DNA from: Alphaproteobacteria bacterium | GTDB lineage: Bacteria; Pseudomonadota; Alphaproteobacteria; UBA8366 | Assembly: GCA_029861675.1 (NCBI GenBank) | Contig: JAOTYV010000313.1 | Location: forward strand, 1-5,218 | Direction: 5' to 3' | DNA: 5,218 bases | Translations under genes and position numbers: made by a program | Part shown: positions 1-5,218 of the stretch, piece by piece | How the letters are laid out: each line of letters begins with the position of its first letter | Position numbering within the stretch: position 1 is the first letter of the stretch | The notes under the pieces: model-generated | Databases searched by the model: none | Told to the model about the DNA's origin: nothing | Seen by the model: the letters and a program-made list of their open reading frames with translations, nothing else

Positions 1-1098
1 CATATCCTTCCGAAGGATCCCACCGACATCTGGCTGCCGAAGCCGGACTATCCGGACGCCGACGGCCGCGGTCCCACGTTCGCGCCCACCCAATTTCCGG
101 CCGAGGACAGCGATACGGCGTATTTTACCGATCACGCCCTCGATTACCTCCAGCATAACTACACCCGGCCCTGGTTTATGCACCTCGGCTATTGGCGGCC
201 CCACCCGCCGTTTATCGCGCCGGAGCCGTATCACGACATGTTCGATCCTGCCGATGTTCCAGCGCCAAACCGCGCGCCCTCGCTCGACGCGGAGGCGGCA
301 CAGCACCCGTTGCTCGAGCGGTATCTAAATGTGCTGCGCCAGGATAACTTTTTCCAGCATGGCCAGGGATACGTCAGCGCGCTGGACGACGAAGCCTTTC
401 GTCAGGTACGGGTCACCTATTACGGCATGATCGCCGAGGTGGATCATCATGTGGGCCGCGTACTCGACTGGCTCGAAAGCAGCGGGCAGCTCGACAACAC
501 CCTGATCGTCTTCACCGCCGATCACGGCGAGCAGTTGGGCGACCATTACATGCTCGGCAAGCAGGGCTATTTCGACGAATCCTTTCATATCCCGATGGTC
601 GTGTGCGACCCGCGGCCGCAAGCAATCGCCACCCGGGGCACCACGGTTCGGCGTTTTACCGAAACAATCGACCTGATGCCGACGGTTCTGGACTGGCTCG
701 ACCGACCAATCCCGCGCCAGTGCGATGGCCGGTCGCTCATGCCTTTCTGCCACGGGGACGCCCCGGAAGACTGGCGTACCGAAGTGCATTACGAATTCGA
801 CTTCCGCGACGTCCGCAAGCCGGAGGTCGAGCAATCTTTTGGACTGCGGATGGATCAATGCAATCTGGCCGTGATTCAGGACGAACGCTTCAAATACGTT
901 CATTTCGCCGGACTACCGCCGTTATTATTCGATATCGAGGAAGATTCGGGTCAACTGAACAACCTTGCGACGGATGCTGGTTACCACTCGGCCATGCTTG
1001 AATACACGCAAAAATTGTTATCGTGGCGCATGGAGAATGGCGAGCGCATTCTGACCGGAATACAAGCTGGACCCGGCGGCCTCGTCGAACGTCATTGA
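1..1098 (+). CDS. Phosphonate monoester hydrolase / arylsulfatase-type enzyme, C-terminal part (5' end outside window)
   Basis: The frame is open from the first base, so this is the last 365 codons of a longer gene. The ATG at 178 lies inside the conserved core and is not the start. The protein belongs to the sulfatase branch of the alkaline phosphatase superfamily and should hydrolyse phosphonate monoesters, phosphodiesters or sulfate esters with a metal and a formylglycine nucleophile. Visible motifs, numbered from the first codon here, are RPHPPF at 66-71 (His68), the metal-binding ADHGE at 173-177 (Asp174, His175), and Lys187 in LGK. As I recall the Rhizobium leguminosarum phosphonate monoester hydrolase (His218, Asp324, His325, Lys337; about 514 residues), the spacings of 106 and 13 residues are identical. 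About 150 residues would then be missing. The C-terminal block QDERFKYVHF...PLLFD and the terminal GPGGL also fit that subfamily. The nucleophile Cys and its CxPSR motif lie outside the window. Substrate is not determined; an arylsulfatase role is the main alternative. Confidence 0.9.
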   Translation, partial: HILPKDPTDIWLPKPDYPDADGRGPTFAPTQFPAEDSDTAYFTDHALDYLQHNYTRPWFMHLGYWRPHPPFIAPEPYHDMFDPADVPAPNRAPSLDAEAAQHPLLERYLNVLRQDNFFQHGQGYVSALDDEAFRQVRVTYYGMIAEVDHHVGRVLDWLESSGQLDNTLIVFTADHGEQLGDHYMLGKQGYFDESFHIPMVVCDPRPQAIATRGTTVRRFTETIDLMPTVLDWLDRPIPRQCDGRSLMPFCHGDAPEDWRTEVHYEFDFRDVRKPEVEQSFGLRMDQCNLAVIQDERFKYVHFAGLPPLLFDIEEDSGQLNNLATDAGYHSAMLEYTQKLLSWRMENGERILTGIQAGPGGLVERH

Positions 1099-1115
1099 GG
1101 GTGTGCATCACCCTC
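1097..1115 (+). terminator. Small hairpin at the hydrolase stop codon, possible weak terminator
   Basis: GAGGGTG (1097-1103) and CACCCTC (1109-1115) form a perfect 7-bp stem with a 5-nt loop, overlapping the TGA stop. No T-run follows (the next bases are CCGCACTG), so as an intrinsic terminator it would be weak. It could instead protect the 3' end of the mRNA. Confidence 0.35.
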
Positions 1116-1230
1116 CCGCACTGTCGCAACCCCGCAACAGAGGCGCAAAAAAAAATGCTTCCAAACAGGAGCTTAAACAGTTATTCACCAATCCGCGCGC
1201 AATATGGCCTGCAACCGATAATGGCATTTT

Positions 1231-1236
1231 GAGGAG
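1231..1236 (+). promoter_or_regulatory. Shine-Dalgarno site of the beta-barrel gene
   Basis: GAGGAG lies 8 nt upstream of the ATG at 1245, which is good strength and spacing and supports that start. The start is also supported by the well-formed signal peptide that follows immediately. Confidence 0.8.
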
Positions 1237-1244
1237 TATTCTTC

Positions 1245-1916
1245 ATGAAATTACGGACCTGCCGCGTCCTTACGACCCTGGCCGCCGCGCTGCTCTTTCT
1301 GGCAATGACGGCGCAGACCGGCTCCGCGCAAGTCGGCAACCTGTATATGTCGATCGCGGGCGGTGTCCTTGTGCCCGACGACATCGACACGAATGTTCCT
1401 GGCATCCTTAGCGAAAAGGATGAAGTTAAAACCGGCGCCGGATTCACGTTAGCGGTCGGCTACGACACGCCTATTGGCCTCCGCGTCGAAGGCGAATTCG
1501 GCTACGGCCGCACCAGTTTCGGCAATTTCAGTGGTACCGCGCTCGGCGTGCCGTTCAGCGGCGACGCCAGCGATATCGACATCAATATCTACACTTTTTC
1601 GGTAAATGCGTTCTATGGCTTTACCCTGCCGGGGTCGCCGATCGTCCCATGGCTGGGCGGCGGCATCGGACTCGGCCATATCGAACAGGAAAGCGGCACG
1701 ATCATCGAGAACGGCATAGCGTTTTCCAGGGCTTCCAGCTCGACCACCGATTTTTCGGCCAACGGCCAGGTCGGTATCGATTTCGAACTCTCCAAGAACT
1801 TCGTTATCGTGCCGTCCTATCGTTTCCTCTGGATCAACAGCGGCGACGACTTCACCGATGATTTCATCGCGCATACCTTCTGGCTCGGACTGCGGTATAA
1901 CTTTACCGTTCTTTGA
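1245..1916 (+). CDS. Porin-family outer-membrane beta-barrel protein (about 8 strands), secreted
   Basis: A 223-residue protein with a clear Sec signal peptide: basic start MKLRTCR, a hydrophobic core at about 8-21, and a likely cleavage after GSA at residue 28 (A28|Q29), leaving about 195 mature residues. The mature part alternates amphipathic, glycine- and aromatic-rich strands (such as LYMSIAGGVLVP, GFTLAVGYDT, LRVEGEFGYG, FSVNAFYGF) with polar, Asp/Ser-rich loops. It ends in FWLGLRYNF plus three residues. This matches the small opacity/OmpA-barrel group (the OMP_b-brl type), in which length and strand number suit an 8-stranded barrel in the outer membrane. The usual terminal aromatic for BAM recognition is here followed by TVL, a slight deviation. 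No OmpA peptidoglycan-binding domain is present. Function is unknown beyond a surface structural or adhesion-like role. It sits 146 bp after the hydrolase, probably as a separate unit, and no convincing promoter was found. The family call is firm; the role is not known. Confidence 0.85.
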   Translation: MKLRTCRVLTTLAAALLFLAMTAQTGSAQVGNLYMSIAGGVLVPDDIDTNVPGILSEKDEVKTGAGFTLAVGYDTPIGLRVEGEFGYGRTSFGNFSGTALGVPFSGDASDIDINIYTFSVNAFYGFTLPGSPIVPWLGGGIGLGHIEQESGTIIENGIAFSRASSSTTDFSANGQVGIDFELSKNFVIVPSYRFLWINSGDDFTDDFIAHTFWLGLRYNFTVL

Positions 1917-1929
1917 TCCGGATCAACAC

Positions 1930-1971
1930 TAGACCATTTCTTGTTTAGATTGACTCAAGTGAAATGGTCTA
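1930..1971. repeat. Perfect 11-bp inverted repeat with 20-nt loop, possible terminator or dispersed palindrome
   Basis: TAGACCATTTC (1930-1940) is the exact reverse complement of GAAATGGTCTA (1961-1971). The loop contains a smaller palindrome, TTGACTCAA (1950-1958), and a CTTG/CAAG pair (1940-1943 with 1956-1959), so alternative folds exist. It begins 13 nt after the beta-barrel stop and is followed by T-rich sequence (TCTCTTTGATTTT), so it could end that transcript. The AT-rich arms and nested structure also resemble the short intergenic palindromic repeats common in alphaproteobacterial genomes; with one copy here, that remains inference. Confidence 0.7.
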
Positions 1972-2000
1972 TCTCTTTGATTTTACGCAAATACGCCGTC

Positions 2001-2019
2001 GCGAACCGTTTCGGTTCGC
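2001..2019. repeat. Compact GC-rich hairpin, 8-bp stem with 3-nt loop
   Basis: GCGAACCG (2001-2008) and CGGTTCGC (2012-2019) are perfect reverse complements around TTT. No T-run follows on either strand, so it is not a standard intrinsic terminator. It lies between the other two inverted repeats of this convergent junction. Confidence 0.55.
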
Positions 2020-2046
2020 TTGGGATTTGCTCTAGACAGAACGACA

Positions 2047-2076
2047 AGAGGGGCCGGCGTTTTCGCCGGCCCCTTT
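2047..2076 (-). terminator. Strong hairpin terminator of the amidase gene, possibly bidirectional
   Basis: GGGGCCGGCG (2050-2059) and CGCCGGCCCC (2064-2073) make a perfect 10-bp GC stem with a 4-nt loop (TTTT on plus, AAAA on minus), extended by A-T, G-T and A-T pairs. Its near edge is 22 nt past the amidase stop. On the minus strand the tail is TCTTGTCGTT, and on the plus strand TTTGATTTG; both are only moderately T-rich. It may therefore work in both directions between the convergent beta-barrel and amidase genes. Confidence 0.75.
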
Positions 2077-2098
2077 GATTTGGGCGACACGCCGCCGC

Positions 2099-3730
2099 CT
2101 AAAAACGCCAGATATTGCCGGGCTCGTCCCGAAAACTGTGATCGCGCGGAATGCGCCGCGCCATATCGAGCGCCAGCGGCGCCGCTTCCAGCACCTGGTG
2201 ATATATCGGCTCGGGAAGATCCAGCCCCGCATTGGCAAGCGCCTGATCGACCCGATTTTGTGTCTCGCCGTCGATGCCGGAAATGTCTGTTGTCATCGGC
2301 GGCGCATCGACCGGAAGCGGGTCCGCGCCCGCCTCCAGTTCCGGCCGGCGGGTACGCCACGGCGTCGCCTTTTCATAGGCATGGCCCGCCTTCAACACCG
2401 TCGCATCGTCGAACGGGCGACCAACGACCTGCATCGCCAGCGGCAGGCCCTCATCGCTGTAGCCGATACATTGCGCCAGGGCCGGACCGCCGGTGACGTT
2501 GAAAACGGTGGTGATCTTGCCTTTCGGCTTCCAGAAACTGACGGTGCTGTGATCGTCGAGCCGCGGCGCGGGCCCATAGGTCGACGGCGTGATCAAGACA
2601 TCGAAACGATCATAGACGGGCGCCATCGCGGCGACCAACCGGCGCCGCGCCTTTTGCGCCTGTACATAGTCCTCCGCGGTGAACAGGCATGCGGGCAGGA
2701 CGCGGCCCCGGAAATCGAATCCGAAATCGCCCGGCCGTTCCCGCAGCGTCGGCGCATGGATGGAAAACAGTTCCGATTCCGCGATCACCAGCTTGACGTC
2801 CGCATACACCTGCATCGGTTCCAGCCGCACATCCTCGACCGCCGCGCCGAGATCGCGGAACACGGCGATCGCATTCTCCATTGCAGCGCTTAAGGCATCA
2901 TTCGCGGGCAAGTCCTCTTCCCAGAAATGGCGCACCACGCCGATGCGAAGTCCGCGGATATCGCCGTCCAGCGACGCCCGGTAGTCGGGGATCGGTTCGT
3001 TCGCGCTCGCCGGATCCTTCGCATCATGACCGGCCAGCACCTGCAGCAGAAGGGCGCAATCCTCCACCGACCATGTCATCGGACCGGCATGATCGAAGGT
3101 GAAGGAATTGGGCAAGACACCGAACCGGCTGACCAGACCGTAGGTGGGTTTGAGCCCGGCGATACCGCACAACCCGGACGGTGTGCGGACCGACCCGCCG
3201 GTGTCGCTGCCGAGCGCCGCCGGCAGCAGGCCGGCCGCCACCGCGGCGCCGGAACCGCTGCTCGACCCGCCGGTGAAGCAATCGGTTTTCCAGGGATTGC
3301 GCGCGGGCGGCCAGGGCAAATCGAAGGACGGGCCGCCATGGGCGAATTCATGGGTCGACAGTTTGCCCATCAACACCGCGCCCGCCGCGTGCAAACGCGC
3401 CGTGGTCGTCGCGTCTTCATCCGGCACCCGGTCGGCGCGCGTCTTGGAATGTCCGGTGGTGCGGATGCCTTTGGTGTCGTAGATGTCCTTCAAGCCGAAC
3501 GGAATGCCGTGCATCGGGCCGCGATAGCGCCCGGCGGCGATCTCCGTCTCCGCGGACTTGGCGGCCGACAATGCGTGATCGCCCGTGACCAGCAGAAACG
3601 CATTCAACTGCGGGTTCAACGCCTCGATCCGCCGAAGCAGCGCTTCCGTCAGCTCGACCGGCGACAGATCCTTGGCCTCGATCGCGGCGGCCATTTCGGC
3701 AATGGTCATGAAATGAAGATCGGCAGACAT
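2099..3730 (-). CDS. Amidase-signature family hydrolase (GatA-like) with C-terminal extension
   Basis: A 543-residue cytoplasmic enzyme of the amidase signature family, which cleaves amide C-N bonds with a Ser-cisSer-Lys triad. Residues 1-60 form the helical N-terminus typical of GatA-like proteins. Lys81 (GLKDIYDTKG), cis-Ser156 (TGGSSSGSG) and nucleophile Ser180 (GSDTGGSVRTPS) have spacings of 75 and 24, the same as in GatA. Further family landmarks are GLKPTYGLVSRFG, FDHAGPM at 213-219, LITPSTYGPAP near 380 and GLPLAMQVVGRPFDD at 428-442. The core ends near residue 462. About 80 further residues follow, with a helical segment (VDQALANAGLDLPEPIYHQVLEA) and an end in NIWRF, resembling a GatC/AtzG-like small subunit. 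No gatB or gatC is adjacent, so a role as the tRNA amidotransferase A subunit is unlikely; a catabolic amidase fits better, with unknown substrate. I chose the ATG at 3730 over the in-frame TTG at 3748 because GGGAG lies 8 nt before the ATG and would sit inside the coding sequence of the longer form. Confidence 0.92.
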   Translation of the reverse strand: MSADLHFMTIAEMAAAIEAKDLSPVELTEALLRRIEALNPQLNAFLLVTGDHALSAAKSAETEIAAGRYRGPMHGIPFGLKDIYDTKGIRTTGHSKTRADRVPDEDATTTARLHAAGAVLMGKLSTHEFAHGGPSFDLPWPPARNPWKTDCFTGGSSSGSGAAVAAGLLPAALGSDTGGSVRTPSGLCGIAGLKPTYGLVSRFGVLPNSFTFDHAGPMTWSVEDCALLLQVLAGHDAKDPASANEPIPDYRASLDGDIRGLRIGVVRHFWEEDLPANDALSAAMENAIAVFRDLGAAVEDVRLEPMQVYADVKLVIAESELFSIHAPTLRERPGDFGFDFRGRVLPACLFTAEDYVQAQKARRRLVAAMAPVYDRFDVLITPSTYGPAPRLDDHSTVSFWKPKGKITTVFNVTGGPALAQCIGYSDEGLPLAMQVVGRPFDDATVLKAGHAYEKATPWRTRRPELEAGADPLPVDAPPMTTDISGIDGETQNRVDQALANAGLDLPEPIYHQVLEAAPLALDMARRIPRDHSFRDEPGNIWRF

Positions 3731-3738
3731 GGCATTCG

Positions 3739-3743
3739 CTCCC
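3739..3743 (-). promoter_or_regulatory. Shine-Dalgarno site deciding the amidase start
   Basis: On the minus strand GGGAG is followed by an 8-nt spacer and the ATG at 3730-3728. The only longer start, TTG at 3748, has no purine-rich site at suitable distance, so the shorter 543-residue product is preferred. Confidence 0.65.
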
Positions 3744-3783
3744 TGCAATCCGCGAGTACGGACCGTTTATCCGGTGTCCGGAA

Positions 3784-3812
3784 AGTATGAGGCGAAAGCC
3801 GCGTCGGCACAA
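3784..3812 (-). promoter_or_regulatory. Possible sigma-70 type promoter for the amidase
   Basis: On the minus strand TTGTGC (3812-3807) and CATACT (3789-3784) are separated by exactly 17 nt. They match the -35 consensus at its first three bases (TTG) and the -10 consensus at four of six positions. Transcription would start near 3777 and leave a leader of roughly 45 nt. It lies in the 109-bp gap between the antiporter and the amidase. It is weak evidence because such matches occur by chance. Confidence 0.3.
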
Positions 3813-3839
3813 ATCACCGTACTTTGACGGCGACCGGGA

Positions 3840-5099
3840 TCAGCGGACGAAGCGCGCGACCACCTTGTGAAAGGTCAGGCCCTGCACCACGATGGAAAAT
3901 ATAACGACGCTGTAGGTTACCGCCAGGATCGTTTGCTTCTCCGGAATATTGGGCAGCGATAGCGCCAGCGCTACCGATATACCGCCGCGCAACCCGCCCC
4001 AGACCAGCACCGGCACGGCGCCCTGGGTAAATTCCTGCCGCAGGCGCAGGGCGGTCAAGGGCGTGGCAACCGCCATGAAGCGCGCGAACAGGACGATTGG
4101 AATCACCGCCAGCATCAACCAGGCGATATCGACCGAGAACGAAATGACCACCACTTCGAACCCGATCAGCAGGAACAGCGCGGCGTTCAGGATTTCGTCC
4201 AGCAGGTTCCAGAATGTCACGATGTGCTCGCGGGTTTTTTCGCTCATCGCGAACCGGGACCCGTGATTGCCGATGAGCAGCCCGGCAACGACGACGGCGA
4301 TCGGCCCCGATACGTGCAACGCGAACCCCACGCTGTATGTCATCATCACCAGCGCCAGGGTGATGATGACCTCGAGATTGTATTCGTCGATAGACTTCAT
4401 CGCGCGATAGGCGATATAGCCGGTCGCCAACCCCAGCACCGCGCCGCCGACCGCCTCCAACAGAAACAACTGGACAATGCCCAGCGCGGTTATCGGCGCC
4501 GCGCCGCCGGCGCCGCTGGTCGCGATCGCCACCATGATGGCGAAAACGACGACGCCGACGCCATCGTTGAACAGGCTTTCGCCCGCGATCTTGGCCTCAA
4601 GCGCCTGCGGCACCTTGATCGTCTTGAGAATGCCCATCACGGCAACCGGATCCGTCGGCGATATCAGCGCGCCGAACACCATGCACCACGCCAACGGGAT
4701 CGGCACGCCAATCTGATCGGCCAACAGAAACACCGCATACCCGACAATGAAGGTCGACAGGAGGACGCCGACGGTCGCCATGATGCCGATCGCCCATTTA
4801 CGGCTGAGCAGATCGTCCAAATCGACGTGCAACGCGCCGGCGAACAGCAGGAAGCTCAGCATCCCCTTCATCAGCGTGTCGTCAAAATCGATCTTTTCCA
4901 GCACCGCCTTGATTGGCCGCTCGAACCGCAGCGTATCGAGGAACAAATCGAGTAGGACGACGGAGACCGAGACGGCGAGCGCGATGACCACCAACCCAAT
5001 GGTCAGGGGCAGGCGCAACCAACGGTGATTGAGATAGCCGAACACCGCCGCGAGGGTCAGCACGATGGCGGAAATGTCGAACAGCGATAGCTCGGGCAT
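3840..5099 (-). CDS. CPA1/NhaP-type monovalent cation:proton antiporter
   Basis: A 419-residue inner-membrane protein made almost entirely of hydrophobic segments, with about 12 predicted (roughly 8-24, 31-54, 77-91, 102-127, 134-158, 179-195, 204-232, 242-262, 264-277, 297-318, 324-348 and 361-409, the last probably two helices). It should exchange Na+ or K+ for H+ and so serve pH and salt homeostasis. CPA1 hallmarks are ISPTDPVAV (Thr149-Asp150-Pro151, the unwound-helix region), GESLFNDG (Glu174 and the Asn178-Asp179 ion-binding pair characteristic of electroneutral CPA1 members) and GGLRGGISVALAL (Arg371). The protein stops about 10 residues after the last membrane segment, so it lacks the cytoplasmic TrkA-C or nucleotide-binding tails seen in longer relatives. 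The start is fixed: an in-frame TAA (5111-5109) lies three codons upstream of the ATG. The nearest purine-rich site, GGGAG (5117-5113), is 13 nt away, longer than optimal, so translation may be modest. It follows a partial gene by 55 bp on the same strand. Ion preference cannot be read from the sequence. Confidence 0.93.
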   Translation of the reverse strand: MPELSLFDISAIVLTLAAVFGYLNHRWLRLPLTIGLVVIALAVSVSVVLLDLFLDTLRFERPIKAVLEKIDFDDTLMKGMLSFLLFAGALHVDLDDLLSRKWAIGIMATVGVLLSTFIVGYAVFLLADQIGVPIPLAWCMVFGALISPTDPVAVMGILKTIKVPQALEAKIAGESLFNDGVGVVVFAIMVAIATSGAGGAAPITALGIVQLFLLEAVGGAVLGLATGYIAYRAMKSIDEYNLEVIITLALVMMTYSVGFALHVSGPIAVVVAGLLIGNHGSRFAMSEKTREHIVTFWNLLDEILNAALFLLIGFEVVVISFSVDIAWLMLAVIPIVLFARFMAVATPLTALRLRQEFTQGAVPVLVWGGLRGGISVALALSLPNIPEKQTILAVTYSVVIFSIVVQGLTFHKVVARFVR

Positions 5100-5154
5100 G
5101 GCGAGCGGTTAGCTCCCAAATTTCAAGATTGTCGGCGCCGTGGAACGGCCGGGG
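5100..5154. other. Short gap upstream of the antiporter
   Basis: These 55 bp hold only the distant GGGAG ribosome-binding candidate and a 5-bp GCCGT/ACGGC hairpin (5137-5149). No convincing promoter is visible, which suggests the antiporter may be read from a promoter further upstream, beyond the window. Confidence 0.4.
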
Positions 5155-5218
5155 TCAGCCGCGGCAGAGCGCCGCGATATCGCGCAGGCTGTCCCGCTGA
5201 TCCAGCCGTCCGACCGCC
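5155..5218 (-). CDS. C-terminal end of an unidentified protein (5' end outside window)
   Basis: On the minus strand one frame is open from the window edge to a TGA at 5157-5155 and encodes 20 residues, AVGRLDQRDSLRDIAALCRG. The composition (charged helix, codons ending in G/C) looks like a real protein end, and the 55-bp gap to the antiporter on the same strand fits an operon-like arrangement. The fragment is too short to assign a family. Confidence 0.5.
   Translation of the reverse strand, partial: AVGRLDQRDSLRDIAALCRG

Noticed and set aside
325..903. Minus-strand open frame (192 codons) opposite the hydrolase
   Set aside because: It is antisense to conserved active-site motifs of the sulfatase-fold enzyme and has no family resemblance.
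1147..1155. Run of nine A in the gap between hydrolase and beta-barrel genes
   Set aside because: It could be part of an upstream promoter element, but no promoter core follows at a sensible distance. On the minus strand it would be a T-run, but no hairpin precedes it.
1217..1222. GATAAT as a -10 box for the beta-barrel gene
   Set aside because: No -35 element lies 16-18 nt upstream (the region is CGCGCG), and the leader would be only about 15 nt, so it was not called a promoter.
1103..1411. Small plus-strand frame (102 codons) spanning the gap before the beta-barrel gene
   Set aside because: It overlaps the signal-peptide region of the barrel gene in another frame, has no ribosome-binding site and gives a low-complexity, unfamiliar translation.
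1449..1874. Minus-strand open frame (141 codons) opposite the beta-barrel gene
   Set aside because: It is fully inside the barrel gene, which has a signal peptide, a ribosome-binding site and strand pattern; the antisense product shows none of these.
2075..2893. Long plus-strand open frame (272 codons) opposite the amidase
   Set aside because: It lies antisense to a well-supported amidase. Its Arg/His/Gln-rich translation is typical of an antisense frame in GC-rich coding DNA, and it has no recognisable domain.
2927..3790. Second long plus-strand open frame (287 codons) opposite the amidase
   Set aside because: Same reason: an Arg/Gly-rich antisense shadow of the amidase core, running past the amidase start without a start site or domain of its own.
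4224..4955. Plus-strand open frame (243 codons) opposite the antiporter
   Set aside because: The translation is dominated by Arg, His, Gln and Asp, as expected for the complement of hydrophobic membrane-protein codons. It is not a real protein.
5137..5149. 5-bp GCCGT/ACGGC hairpin after the partial right-edge gene
   Set aside because: The stem is short and no T-run follows, so it does not qualify as a terminator.

Overview
The window is GC-rich, tightly packed bacterial DNA. Codon use strongly favours G/C at third positions. The protein types (a phosphonate monoester hydrolase-like sulfatase-fold enzyme, a small porin-family beta-barrel, a stand-alone GatA-type amidase and a compact CPA1 antiporter) suggest an alphaproteobacterium. 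That placement is an inference from gene content and style; no marker gene is present.

Layout. Positions 1-1098 (+) hold the C-terminal three quarters of a phosphonate monoester hydrolase/arylsulfatase-type enzyme whose N-terminus lies left of the window. After a 146-bp gap with a small hairpin at the stop codon comes a complete secreted outer-membrane beta-barrel gene (1245-1916, +). Positions 1917-2098 lie between convergent genes and contain three successive perfect inverted repeats: a long-looped palindrome, a short GC hairpin and a strong terminator-like hairpin. The rest reads leftward on the minus strand: the last 20 codons of an unidentified gene (5218-5155), a CPA1/NhaP-type cation:proton antiporter (5099-3840), and an amidase-signature hydrolase (3730-2099), which is best started at an internal ATG rather than at an upstream TTG.

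Functional picture. The two plus-strand genes share orientation, but nothing in the sequence ties a hydrolase of phosphonate or phosphate esters to a small porin. On the minus strand, the antiporter follows the partial gene by 55 bp and may be cotranscribed with it. The amidase is 109 bp further on and has a possible promoter of its own. The genes look like ordinary chromosomal metabolism and transport, with no mobile element, CRISPR array, RNA gene or obvious multi-gene system. The most interesting points are the C-terminal extension of the amidase, which resembles a fused GatC/AtzG-like small subunit, and the cluster of palindromes at the convergent junction.
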